Source: Candidatus Zipacnadia bacterium
Lineage (GTDB): Bacteria > Armatimonadota > Zipacnadia > Zipacnadales > UBA5352
Reading direction: 5' to 3'
DNA length: 45,883 bases
Assembly (NCBI GenBank): GCA_029820945.1
Contig: JALGUJ010000048.1
Coordinates: 1-45,883 of the forward strand
The notes under the pieces were generated by a model. The model made no database searches, was not told where the DNA came from, and saw only the letters and a list, made by a program, of their open reading frames with translations. Shown here in pieces: positions 23,180 through 30,705 of this stretch (position 1 is its first letter; every line of letters starts with the position of its first letter). The position numbers and the translations under genes are program-made.

Positions 23180-23899
23180 CTACGCGCCGACGCCGACGAG
23201 CTGCCGCCCCTCGATGCTGATAACCAGCTCTTCGAAGCAATTACTTCGTCCTGAGGCCTCAAGTGCCTGCCTCACCAGCGCCACCAATCCCGCGCAGCAC
23301 GGCACTTCCACCCGCGCCACCGTCACACGCCTGAGGTCGTTGCTTCGGAAGATCTCCACCAGCTTCGCCAGGTAGGGCCGCACGTCATCGAGCTTGGGGC
23401 ACGCGGTGATGACCTTCTTCCCCGCCAGCAGCTCCCCGTGAAAGCCGCCCAGCGCGTAGGGCACGCAGTCCGCCGAGATCAGCAGATCCGCTCCGTCCAG
23501 CCACGGCGCGTGCGGCGGTACCAGCGTGAGCTGCACCGGCCAGTTCCGCAGTTGCGACGCCTGCGTCCCGGGCCTCGGCGTCACATCCTCCTCGCCGCCC
23601 GGACTCAGCGCCATGCTCCCCGGGCACCCTCCACCGCAGGCCGAGCCGGCAGCCGCCGCCAGGTGGTCGGCCACCGCCTCCTCGTCGAACTCCTCCGCCT
23701 CCCGCTCCTCGATGCTGATCGCATCCTGCGGGCACTCGCCCAGGCAGCTGCCCAGCCCATCGCACAGCCGGTCCTCCACCAGCCGCGCCTTGCCGTCGAT
23801 GATCTGGATCGCTCCCTCCTTACATGACGGCACGCACAACCCGCAGCCGTTGCACTTTTCCTCGTCGATCCGCACGATCTGTCGCACCCCTCGCGCCAT
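23180..23899 (-). CDS. Two-cluster ferredoxin-like iron-sulfur protein, partner of CooS-like enzyme
   Basis: A 239-residue protein starting at ATG 23897-23899 behind GGAGGATGAG. Cluster I motif C16-x2-C19-x2-C22-x3-C26 is standard. The second motif is C46-x5-C52-x3-C56-P, lacking the Cys normally three residues after the first, so it may hold a 3Fe or an atypically ligated cluster. Further cysteines follow in ACGGGCPGS (about 93-101), TACPKLDD and EVPCCAGL, in a C-terminal domain of about 110 residues seen in ferredoxin-like proteins of anaerobes. It sits 46 bases upstream of the CooS-like gene and 42 bases after the Rrf2 gene, so it is the probable electron donor or acceptor of that enzyme. 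Confidence 0.82.
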   Translation of the reverse strand: MARGVRQIVRIDEEKCNGCGLCVPSCKEGAIQIIDGKARLVEDRLCDGLGSCLGECPQDAISIEEREAEEFDEEAVADHLAAAAGSACGGGCPGSMALSPGGEEDVTPRPGTQASQLRNWPVQLTLVPPHAPWLDGADLLISADCVPYALGGFHGELLAGKKVITACPKLDDVRPYLAKLVEIFRSNDLRRVTVARVEVPCCAGLVALVRQALEASGRSNCFEELVISIEGRQLVGVGA

Positions 23900-23941
23900 C
23901 GATCTCATCCTCCATGCGGGATCATCACCCATTCAGTGACA

Positions 23942-24394
23942 TTACGCCTGACATCCCGACCCCTGAATCACGTCGGCCAGCGTCGTCCCCCCCAGCCCGT
24001 CCTCCAGCTCCCGCTGGATACGCATCCACGTCGGCCGCAGCGGACACTCGATTGACCGCTCGCACACATCCAGCCCGATCACGCAGCGGTTGACGTGCAG
24101 CTCGCCCTGCACCGCGTTCACGATCTCCAGGAGCGTGATATCCCCCGCATCCCGTGCCAGCCGGAACCCGCCCCCCGGGCCGCGCTTGCTTTCCACGATC
24201 CCCGCGTCCCGCAGCGCCTGCATGATCTTGTGCATGAAGTCCCCGCTGGTGTCGGCCGCATCCGCCAGTTCCTCAGCCGTGAACGCCCTCTCCGCCCTGC
24301 TCCCGCCCGCCACCAACGCTTCCTGCCCCCAGTGGCTGGCCATGAAGATCAGCGCCCGCAGCCCGTACCCTGTGTTCCGCTTGATCAGCTCCAT
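23942..24394 (-). CDS. Rrf2-family Fe-S transcription regulator
   Basis: A 150-residue regulator; start ATG 24392-24394 begins MELIKRNTGYGLRALIFMAS, the Rrf2 N-terminus. The winged helix includes FTAEELADAADTSGDFMHKI and the wing KRGPGGGFRLARD. Three Cys (C104-x6-C111-x5-C117) follow the long helix, the typical Fe-S cluster site of IscR/NsrR-type members that sense iron-sulfur status, oxygen or nitric oxide. It is the first gene of the operon with ferredoxin and the CooS-like protein. A dyad lies between its -35 and -10, so autoregulation is likely. Confidence 0.9.
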   Translation of the reverse strand: MELIKRNTGYGLRALIFMASHWGQEALVAGGSRAERAFTAEELADAADTSGDFMHKIMQALRDAGIVESKRGPGGGFRLARDAGDITLLEIVNAVQGELHVNRCVIGLDVCERSIECPLRPTWMRIQRELEDGLGGTTLADVIQGSGCQA

Positions 24395-24402
24395 TGTTAT
24401 TC

Positions 24403-24437
24403 TGGAGTATCTTATTCCACTATTCTCCACCTGTCAA
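24403..24437 (-). promoter_or_regulatory. Sigma70-like promoter and dyad operator of the Rrf2-ferredoxin-CooS operon
   Basis: On the minus strand TTGACA (24437-24432), a 17-base spacer and TAAGAT (24414-24409). Between and over these elements a dyad TGGAG (24429-24425) and CTCCA (24407-24403) spans 27 bases. The ATG of the regulator is only 14 bases after the -10, so the transcript would be nearly leaderless. The dyad is a good candidate for binding by the Rrf2 protein itself. Confidence 0.75.
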
Positions 24438-24439
24438 CC

Positions 24440-24690
24440 CCCTCTCTCTCCATGCATCACCCACATCTCGCGCGCGGTCGCTACGTCTGGGCCGTACGTC
24501 GTTTTCGCACGGAGGGGGAGGCGCGCTGGCGCCTCAGCTTCCATGCCGGCGCGGCCGTTGCTCGTCCACCGCGCGGCCTCGCCGCAGCCGTCCCGACTTG
24601 TGGGTAATGCATGGACTCTGTCTCGGGGGCCCTGCGCCATCGCTGTTGCCGTCCGAAGCGACGCACGTTTACATGCGTCGCCGTCGTGTG
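24440..24690. repeat. 344-base gap with an inverted-repeat-ended element and hairpin repeats
   Basis: ATGCATCACCCACA (24452-24465) faces TGTGGGTAATGCAT (24599-24612) in inverted orientation with one mismatch, bounding a 161-base segment. Inside is a GGAGGGGGAGG block with a 7-bp stem GAGGCGC (24518-24524) and GCGCCTC (24529-24535). Outside are CTGTTGCCGTCC hexamers. No open frame of note lies inside, so it resembles a short MITE-like or repetitive palindromic element. The gap also holds the two promoters reported separately. Confidence 0.65.
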
Positions 24691-24697
24691 GTATAAG
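24668..24697 (+). promoter_or_regulatory. Sigma70-like promoter of the GT4-like gene
   Basis: TTTACA at 24668-24673, an 18-base spacer, and TATAAG at 24692-24697. The predicted start site near 24704 leaves a leader of about 35 bases with GGGAGG (24728-24733) before GTG 24739. Confidence 0.65.
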
Positions 24698-24738
24698 CGA
24701 GTCCGTCGGGCCGGGTCCGGCACACATGGGAGGCGGCA

Positions 24739-25998
24739 GTGGTGGAGACAGACGCAGCCCAGGAGATCGTCCACGTAGTCGGCGGCGCGTCCGCGCCGGT
24801 GGAGGAGGAGATCGCGTCCATCGGCGCGGTGCTCTCGTCCTGGGCCTATGATATTCGCGTGCTCGCTCCTACTAACCCGCAGTTCCGTCAGCGCCTGGCC
24901 GCCGCGCACGTGCGCGCCAGTGAGGCAGTCCCGGCGCTTGGGCCCTCGGTCGCCGCCCGCTGGGCGGGTGCCCGCGCGCTGGCCGCTCAGCTTCAGAGCC
25001 TGCGCCCCATGCTCGTCCATGCGCATGGCTTCCGCGCCGGTCTCGCCGCACTTATGGCGCGCCGCTCGCTGCCGCAGCCCCCGCCGGTCGTCCTCTCCCC
25101 CAACCTCCTGCCCCACCTGCTGCGCGGTCCGCGCGGCCGGCTGCGCCGACTGGCGTGCCGCCGCGTGCTGCGCCTGGCGGATGCTGTCGTCGTCCACACC
25201 GAGGTCCAGCGCGAGCAGCTCGCCCGCCTCGATCGCATCACCGCCGCCCGCGCCGACGTCGTTCCCTGCGGAATCTCACCGCACCAGCCCGCCGACACCC
25301 TCGACCTGGGCGTTCGCCGCCGGCTCCTCGGCATGACCCAGGCGGCGGCCATCATCGGCTGCGTGGTGGACACGCTTGACCTGCCCGCGATTCGCCTCTT
25401 CCTCGACGCCGCCCGCGAGCTGTGCATGGAGTTCCCCAGCCTCGAGTTCGCCCTGATCGGCTCCGACGTTGACCGGCCCCGCTACCATGACCTGGCCCAC
25501 GAGCGCGGCCTCATGGGCGCTACCGTCTTCGTTGACCCGCACAGCCGCCTCGCCCGCGCGCTCGCCGCGCTGAACATCCTCGTCACCCCCCAGCTCGGCT
25601 GGCCATCGGGCATGCTCGCCCTGCAGGCGCTCGTACACGACGTCGGTGTCGTCGCGCTGCGCGGAGGCGAGGTGGACGAGATGCTCTCCGGCGCCCCCGG
25701 GGTGACCATCGCCGCGGGCGACGACCCCGCCGCGCTGGGCCCCGCCATCATCGAGCAGCTCGGCGAGGCCGCCGACCGTATGCCCATGTCGCCCCAGGCC
25801 GTGGACGCTCCCGGCATCTCCGAGATGCTCGTCTCGCGCGAGTTCTTCGACCTCGCCGAATCATGGGGCCGCCCCAACACACCCGCCGATCGCCCCGAGG
25901 GCCAGCAACCGCTCACACGCAGCGCCGCCGCCTTCCCTGCCACGCGTGCCGCACGCGCCCTGATCGCCGTCTATCATCGCGTCCTCGACCAGCAGTAG
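24739..25998 (+). CDS. GT4-like glycosyltransferase with degenerate catalytic motif
   Basis: A 419-residue protein of GT-B shape, start GTG 24739 with GGGAGG upstream. N-terminal domain: IVHVVGGASAPVEEEIASIG and LRPMLVHAHGFRAGLAAL, the acceptor-side signature. C-terminal Rossmann part begins near AAIIGCVVDTLDLPAIRLFL, with ALIGSDVDRPRYHDLAHERG as the usual G-x-G-P segment. The donor-binding EX7E region, normally ending in EAMA-x-G-x-PVV, reads TPQLGWPSGMLALQALVHDV, so both Glu are lost. It may be inactive, structural or use an altered mechanism. It has its own promoter and a terminator-like hairpin at 26030-26055. Confidence 0.7.
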   Translation: MVETDAAQEIVHVVGGASAPVEEEIASIGAVLSSWAYDIRVLAPTNPQFRQRLAAAHVRASEAVPALGPSVAARWAGARALAAQLQSLRPMLVHAHGFRAGLAALMARRSLPQPPPVVLSPNLLPHLLRGPRGRLRRLACRRVLRLADAVVVHTEVQREQLARLDRITAARADVVPCGISPHQPADTLDLGVRRRLLGMTQAAAIIGCVVDTLDLPAIRLFLDAARELCMEFPSLEFALIGSDVDRPRYHDLAHERGLMGATVFVDPHSRLARALAALNILVTPQLGWPSGMLALQALVHDVGVVALRGGEVDEMLSGAPGVTIAAGDDPAALGPAIIEQLGEAADRMPMSPQAVDAPGISEMLVSREFFDLAESWGRPNTPADRPEGQQPLTRSAAAFPATRAARALIAVYHRVLDQQ

Positions 25999-26029
25999 CC
26001 GCCGCGCTCATCCCCGACCGTACGCGAAA

Positions 26030-26055
26030 GCGCCCCGCCTCACGTGGCGGGGCGC
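26030..26055. terminator. Hairpin between convergent genes
   Basis: Perfect 10-bp stem GCGCCCCGCC (26030-26039) with GGCGGGGCGC (26046-26055), loop TCACGT, 32 bases after the GT4-like stop and 28 bases from the end of the convergent secreted-protein gene. It has no U tract; it may serve both directions. Confidence 0.5.
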
Positions 26056-26082
26056 CGGCTCACTGCCCGCTGCAAGTGCGGC

Positions 26083-26577
26083 CTACATCATCATCTCTTT
26101 GACGCGCATCCACGGCGCCACGGACTTCAGGCAGCATGCCACCGACGCCGCCCACCAGCTCGCGAGCTGCTGCATCGAGGCCGCCCCTACCGCCTCCACG
26201 TCGCTCGGGTAGATCGTCACCAGCCGCACATCCCCGACGTAGACCGTCGGCTTGCCACGCACCGGCACGACTTGCACCGCCTCCGCGTCCAGGTCGCCGT
26301 ACGACAGGATGTGGACCATGCGCGCGTCCACGATCCGCGCCCGCTCGGCCGCCGTGAACCCCGCCGCGTCCGCCCTGATCCGGAACATAACCAGCCCACC
26401 GACGCCGACGTCGAACTCGTCCGGCACCACCTGCGCGTTGGTCACCGGCTTCTCGTCCTCGCCGCCGTAGATCTTCACTTCGTTCTGCAGTTGCGCATCT
26501 GCCTGCGGCGCCCACATCGCCGCACACGCCACCAGCGCACCCAGTGCCGCAATGCTCATCAGCCTTGCGCGTGTCAC
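26083..26577 (-). CDS. Small secreted protein resembling the periplasmic N-terminal domain of MscS-type channels
   Basis: A 164-residue protein from GTG 26575-26577 behind AGGAGGAG. A signal peptide is clear (TRARLMSIAALGALVACAAM, predicted cleavage after ADA). The mature part has FRIRADAAGFTAAERARIV and later VYVGDVRLVTIYPSDVEAVG with LASWWAASV, a pattern like the stand-alone periplasmic sensor region at the N-terminus of cyanobacterial-type mechanosensitive channels. There is no channel part here. Function unknown; the family link is by recalled pattern only. It is convergent with the GT4-like gene and 48 bases downstream of uppS. Confidence 0.6.
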   Translation of the reverse strand: MTRARLMSIAALGALVACAAMWAPQADAQLQNEVKIYGGEDEKPVTNAQVVPDEFDVGVGGLVMFRIRADAAGFTAAERARIVDARMVHILSYGDLDAEAVQVVPVRGKPTVYVGDVRLVTIYPSDVEAVGAASMQQLASWWAASVACCLKSVAPWMRVKEMMM

Positions 26578-26625
26578 AGTCGTCTCCTCCTGATCACTTC
26601 GCTGTGCTCGACCTCCACCCACATA

Positions 26626-27351
26626 CTATTCCACCAGCACGAGACCGCCAAAACGCCGTTGCCGCCTGTTGTAGTCCGCAATCGCCGCGTCCAGATGCTC
26701 CCCTGTGAACGACGGCCAGTAGTCCGGCATCACGTAGAACTCGGCGTAGGCGGTCTGCCACAGCAGGAAGTTGCTGATCCGCAGATCCCCTCCCGGCCGG
26801 ATCAGCAGATCCACCGGCGGCACCTCAGGCACATAGAGGTGCTGCTGCACCGTCTCCGGCCCGATCTCCTCGACATCCAGCTCCCCCGCCACCGCCTTGC
26901 GCGCTATCTCCTTCGTCGCGTCCACGATCTCGATCTGCCCGCCGTAGTTCACGCACAGGTTCAGCACCATGCCCCGATTGTCCGCCGTCGCCGCCACCGC
27001 GCCGTCCAGCGCCCGCAGCATCGGCGCGGGCAGACCCTCGCGCCGACCCGACCAGTACATGCGCACATCGTTCCGGCACAGCTCCTCCAGCTCCGCCACC
27101 AGCGCGCTCTCGATCAGCCCCATCAGCGCCTCGACCTCGGGCTCCGGCCGCGACCAGTTCTCCGTGCTGAACGCATACAGCGACACGTAGCCGATCCCCC
27201 GCGCGTCCGCCTCGCGCATGAACCGCTGCGTCGCCTTCCGCCCCTCACGATGCCCCTCGGTCCGCTTCAGGCCCCGCTCCAGCGCCCAACGCCCGTTCCC
27301 GTCCATGATCACCGCGACATGACGCGGGATCACCATCTCTGTCTCGCTCAT
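26626..27351 (-). CDS. uppS: Undecaprenyl (isoprenyl) diphosphate synthase
   Basis: A 241-residue cis-prenyltransferase that makes undecaprenyl diphosphate, the lipid carrier for peptidoglycan and O-antigen. Start ATG 27349-27351 (MSETEMVIPRHVAVIMDGNG). Signatures: MDGNGRWA (16-23) with catalytic D17, GHREG (33-37), YAFSTENWSRP, and near the C-terminus RPGGDLRISNFLLWQTAYAE. Length is normal. It is the last gene of the rpsB-tsf-pyrH-frr cluster, separated from it by a small gene and a hairpin. The usual cdsA-dxr-rseP genes do not follow. Confidence 0.95.
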   Translation of the reverse strand: MSETEMVIPRHVAVIMDGNGRWALERGLKRTEGHREGRKATQRFMREADARGIGYVSLYAFSTENWSRPEPEVEALMGLIESALVAELEELCRNDVRMYWSGRREGLPAPMLRALDGAVAATADNRGMVLNLCVNYGGQIEIVDATKEIARKAVAGELDVEEIGPETVQQHLYVPEVPPVDLLIRPGGDLRISNFLLWQTAYAEFYVMPDYWPSFTGEHLDAAIADYNRRQRRFGGLVLVE

Positions 27352-27391
27352 CTCACGCTCCCTCCCTCCCCGCGGTCCCCACGTACGCGCA

Positions 27392-27417
27392 GGCCCGGGG
27401 CGCTCTCGCCCCGGGCC
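27392..27417 (-). terminator. GC hairpin after the PASTA-like small gene
   Basis: An 11-bp perfect stem (GGCCCGGGGCG 27392-27402 with CGCCCCGGGCC 27407-27417), loop CTCT, nine bases beyond the small gene stop and 40 bases before uppS. No U tract. It could lower read-through into uppS or protect the 3' end of the upstream mRNA. Confidence 0.45.
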
Positions 27418-27425
27418 CGTACATC

Positions 27426-27650
27426 TCACTCTCCGCGTGCCGTCGGGCAGCGCCACTCGCCCGCCACGGTCAGCTCTACGGTGCCGCCATCCCTGTCGCG
27501 CTGCCGAATCACGAAGCGTCTCCCACCCTCGCACTGCTCCGGCGCCGGACCCACCCGCACCTCATCCGCGATCCGCACACCCGCCTCCGCCAGCAGCGCC
27601 CGCGCCCGCTCCACCGTGTACCCCGTCGTATCCGGACGCCGCTTCGTCAT
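27426..27650 (-). CDS. Small PASTA-like protein between frr and uppS
   Basis: A 74-residue protein whose ATG (27648-27650) overlaps the frr stop as ATGA, a coupling arrangement that supports it being real. The pattern GYTVERARALLAEAGVRI, then a strand (RRFVIRQRDRDG) and TVELTVAGEW, matches one PASTA domain (helix then three strands) but without a membrane anchor or kinase. Its function is unknown; the position between ribosome recycling and cell-wall lipid synthesis is unusual. Confidence 0.7.
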   Translation of the reverse strand: MTKRRPDTTGYTVERARALLAEAGVRIADEVRVGPAPEQCEGGRRFVIRQRDRDGGTVELTVAGEWRCPTARGE

Positions 27651-28201
27651 ATCTCCATGATCTCTTGGATCTTCTCTTCGCCGATCTCGTCGATCCGCTC
27701 GATCGCCTCGTCGGTCAGCTCCTGCACTTCCTTCTTCCCCACCCGCACCTCGTCCTCGGACAGCCCCTCCGCCTTCTCCATCTTGTCGATGCCTTCGTTC
27801 GCCGCCCGCCGGATGTTCCGGATCGCCACCCGACCCTCCTCGAGCCGCTTGCGCACCTGCCGCGTCAGCTCCTCCCGCCGCTCCTCCGTCAGCGTCGGGA
27901 TCTCCAGGCGGATGATGTTGCCGTCGTTGGTCGGCATCAGACCCAGCTCTGACGTCATAATCGCCTTCTCAATCGCCGACAGCGCGTTCTTGTCCCACGG
28001 CGTGATCCCCAGCAGCCGCGTGTCGATCACCTGGATCGACGCGATCTGGTTCACCGGCACCTTCGTCCCGTAGTACTCCACCTCCAGGTTGTCCACCAGC
28101 GCGGGAGAGGCGCGCCCCGTGCGATACGCCGCCAGGTCGTGCCGAATGACCTCCACCGTCTTGTCCATGTCCGCCTTCGCCCTTGCTATGAGCCGGTCCA
28201 C
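27647..28201 (-). CDS. frr: Ribosome recycling factor
   Basis: A 184-residue protein that splits post-termination ribosomes together with EF-G. Start is GTG 28199-28201 with GGAGGG upstream. Hallmarks are all present: RTGRASPALVDNLEVEYYGT at 27-46, PVNQIASIQVIDTRLLGITP, NDGNIIRLEIPTLTEERREE and the C-terminal helix with RNIRRAANEGIDKMEK. Length matches the family. It follows pyrH by 14 bases and overlaps the next small gene. Confidence 0.97.
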   Translation of the reverse strand: MDRLIARAKADMDKTVEVIRHDLAAYRTGRASPALVDNLEVEYYGTKVPVNQIASIQVIDTRLLGITPWDKNALSAIEKAIMTSELGLMPTNDGNIIRLEIPTLTEERREELTRQVRKRLEEGRVAIRNIRRAANEGIDKMEKAEGLSEDEVRVGKKEVQELTDEAIERIDEIGEEKIQEIMEI

Positions 28202-28215
28202 TTGCCATCCCTCCG

Positions 28216-28956
28216 TCAGGCCGGGATCACCCGCTGGCCCACGATCGTGCCGATCGGCTCGCCCCGCACCACTCGAACAATGTTACCCTCCACGTTCATG
28301 TTGAAAACGACGATCGGCAGGTTGTTGTCCTTGGCCAGCGAGATGGCGGTCGCGTCCATCACTCTCAGGTCGCGGTTCAGCACGTCCAGGTGCGACACCT
28401 CGCGCAGCAGTGTGGCCTCGGGGTTTCCGTCGGGGTCGCAGTCGTACACGCCGTCCACGTCCGTCGCCTTCATGATGACCTCCGCCCCGATCTCCACCGC
28501 ACGCAGCACCCCGGCCGTGTCGCTCGTGAAGTACGGGTTGCCCGTCCCCGCCCCGAAGATCATCACCCGCCCCTTCTCCATGTGCCGGATCGCCCGACGC
28601 CGGATGTACGGCTCCGCCACCTCGCGCATCTCGATGGCGGTCTGCACCCGCGTGTCCACCCCCATCCCCTCCAGCACGTCCTGCAGCGCCAGCGCGTTGA
28701 TCACCGTCGCCACCATGCCCGCGTAGTCCGCCGCCGCCCGCTCCATCCCCTGCGCCGCCGCCTCGTGGCCACGCCAGATGTTCCCGCCCCCCACCACGAT
28801 CGCTATCTCCACCCCCGTCAGCGACGCCGCGCGCACCTCCTCGGCGATGCGGAACACCGTCGGCCAGTGCAGACCCGCGCTCTCCGGGCCCTTGAACGCC
28901 CCCCCGCTCAGCTTCAGCAGCACGCGGCTGTAACGCACGGGCGCTTCCCTGCTCAA
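28216..28956 (-). CDS. pyrH: UMP kinase
   Basis: A 246-residue enzyme that phosphorylates UMP to UDP. TTG 28954-28956 is chosen: GGAGG lies five bases upstream and the family begins [13 protein letters not shown] shortly after. Amino-acid-kinase signatures: KLSGGAF near the N-terminus, [12 protein letters not shown], the nucleoside region [39 protein letters not shown] and [18 protein letters not shown]. Tsf lies 14 bases upstream and frr 14 bases downstream, the standard order. Confidence 0.96.
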   Translation of the reverse strand: MSREAPVRYSRVLLKLSGGAFKGPESAGLHWPTVFRIAEEVRAASLTGVEIAIVVGGGNIWRGHEAAAQGMERAAADYAGMVATVINALALQDVLEGMGVDTRVQTAIEMREVAEPYIRRRAIRHMEKGRVMIFGAGTGNPYFTSDTAGVLRAVEIGAEVIMKATDVDGVYDCDPDGNPEATLLREVSHLDVLNRDLRVMDATAISLAKDNNLPIVVFNMNVEGNIVRVVRGEPIGTIVGQRVIPA

Positions 28957-28970
28957 TTGTGCCTCCTGAG

Positions 28971-29573
28971 CTACTCCTCGTCTGCGCCGACCTGATAGCG
29001 CACGAACCGCGCGATCACCACGCGCTCGCCGCACTGCGTGATCAGCTCGTTCAGCTTGTCCTCGATGGTCACGCTGTCGTCGCGGATGAACGGCTGCTTC
29101 AGCAGGCACTCGTTCTCGTAGAACTTCTGCAGCCGCCCCTCCACCATCTTCTCCACGATGTGCTCGGGCTTCCCCTCCTCCAGCGCCTGCTGGCGCAGCA
29201 CCTCCCGCTCGTGGTCCACCGCCTCGCACGGCACGTCCTCCGGCGCGATCCACCGCGGCTCCATCGCCGCCACCTGCATCGCCAGATCGCGCCCGAACTC
29301 GCGGAACTCGTCCGTCCGCGCTACGAAGTCGGTCTCGCAGCGCAGGTCCACCAGCACGCCGATCTGGTTCCCCGCGTGCACGTACGACGCGATGATGCCC
29401 TCCTCCGCCGCCTTGCCCTCGCGCGACATCGCGACGTCGATCCCCCTCTGCCGCAGCAGATCGATCGCCCGCTCCATGTTGCCCTCGGCCTCGGACAGCG
29501 CGTTCTTGCAGTCCATGAAGCCGGCGCCCGTCTTCTCTCGAAGCTGCTTCACTTGCTCAGCATTGACTGACAT
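28971..29573 (-). CDS. tsf: Elongation factor Ts, short form
   Basis: A 200-residue nucleotide exchange factor for EF-Tu. ATG 29571-29573 with GGAGGTCAGTG upstream. The N-terminal UBA-like domain ends in [20 protein letters not shown]; the core has [20 protein letters not shown] and [20 protein letters not shown]. The C-terminus follows [15 protein letters not shown]. At about 200 residues it is the short type seen in Thermus and cyanobacteria, with a single core subdomain. It lies 69 bases after rpsB. Confidence 0.96.
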   Translation of the reverse strand: MSVNAEQVKQLREKTGAGFMDCKNALSEAEGNMERAIDLLRQRGIDVAMSREGKAAEEGIIASYVHAGNQIGVLVDLRCETDFVARTDEFREFGRDLAMQVAAMEPRWIAPEDVPCEAVDHEREVLRQQALEEGKPEHIVEKMVEGRLQKFYENECLLKQPFIRDDSVTIEDKLNELITQCGERVVIARFVRYQVGADEE

Positions 29574-29642
29574 CACTGACCTCCTGCAAAGCCGCGGCCG
29601 CGCGCGCCACACACCGCCGGCACGCGCCCTGCCTCTGCCTCA

Positions 29643-30533
29643 TTACACCTCGTCATCGATCAGGTCGATGAACTGGTCCTCGACGGCGCCTTCGAAGCCC
29701 TCCTCACCCTCCACCGCCACCGGCGCCACCGCTTCCGCCTCCTCCGCCGCCGCCTGCGCCAGCAGCTCCTCGTCCAGCTCGATACCCGCCTCCGCCGCCA
29801 TCTGCTCCGCCTGCGCCAGGCTGTCGGCCTCCTTGATCAGCCGCTGCTGATACTCCATCTGGCCGTCGAGCACCGCATCCGCCACCAGGTTCGCGAACAG
29901 CCGAATCGCCCGGATCGCGTCATCATTGCCCGGGATCGGGTAGTCGATCGGCTCGGGGTCGCAGTTGGTGTCGATTACCGCCACGATCGGCACCCCCAGC
30001 TTCACCGCCTCCGCCACCGCGGTCTCCTCGCGCTTGGTATCCACGATGAAGACCGCGTCGGGCACCCCATCCATGTCCTTGATCCCGCCCAGCGAGTGCT
30101 CCAGCTTCTCGCGCTCGCGCGAGAGCCGCAGCGCCTCCTTCTTGGTCAGCCGCGCCCACTCGCCCCGCTCCTCGGCCTCGGTCAGCTCCTTCAGATACGC
30201 GATCCGACCCCGAATCGTCTGCCAGTTCGTCAGCATCCCGCCCAGCCAGCGATTCGTCACGTAGGGCATCCCGCACTTCTCCGCGGCCTCTTGCACCGAC
30301 TCCTGGCCCTGCCGCTTGGTGCACACGAACAGCACCGTCCCGCCCGCGCGCCCCACCTCGCGCAGCATCTCATACGCTGACTCCACCAGCCGCAGCGTCG
30401 CGTGCAGGTCGATGATGTAGATGCCGTTGCGCTCGTGGTAGATGAACGGCTTCATCTTCGGGTTCCAGCGCCTCGTCTGGTGCCCGAAGTGCACCCCCGC
30501 TTCCAGCAGTTCCTTCATGGTCACAAGTGCCAA
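29643..30533 (-). CDS. rpsB: Ribosomal protein S2
   Basis: A 296-residue small-subunit protein. TTG 30531-30533 with GGAGGA eight bases upstream gives [20 protein letters not shown], the family start; an ATG five codons in is the alternative. Typical segments: [60 protein letters not shown] and [22 protein letters not shown]-terminal extension of about 60 residues is very acidic ([19 protein letters not shown]). First gene of the translation operon, preceded by a structured leader. Confidence 0.97.
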   Translation of the reverse strand: MALVTMKELLEAGVHFGHQTRRWNPKMKPFIYHERNGIYIIDLHATLRLVESAYEMLREVGRAGGTVLFVCTKRQGQESVQEAAEKCGMPYVTNRWLGGMLTNWQTIRGRIAYLKELTEAEERGEWARLTKKEALRLSREREKLEHSLGGIKDMDGVPDAVFIVDTKREETAVAEAVKLGVPIVAVIDTNCDPEPIDYPIPGNDDAIRAIRLFANLVADAVLDGQMEYQQRLIKEADSLAQAEQMAAEAGIELDEELLAQAAAEEAEAVAPVAVEGEEGFEGAVEDQFIDLIDDEV

Positions 30534-30699
30534 TTGTCTCGTCCTCCGATCGCCCACGACCGTTGTTGCGGTCGCACGTCAAAGCGCTTCGGCTCGTAGC
30601 CGAGCCGAGCAGCGCCGACGTTCGCACGATAGATTCGCGACGCGCGGAGCGCCTGTGCGCCCCGACGCCCCACGCATCTTACACGGCCCCGTTACCGGG
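30534..30699 (-). promoter_or_regulatory. Structured 5' leader of rpsB operon, possible autoregulatory RNA
   Basis: The leader has an imperfect 5' hairpin with loop GTAA just after the -10 (about 30687-30704), an 8-bp stem TCGGCTCG with CGAGCCGA (30589-30608, loop TAGC on the plus strand) and a 6-bp stem CGACCG with CGGTCG (30557-30574) next to the ribosome site. S2 leaders in other bacteria bind S2 for feedback; whether this one does is inference. Confidence 0.4.
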
Positions 30700-30705
30700 A
30701 CCCTG

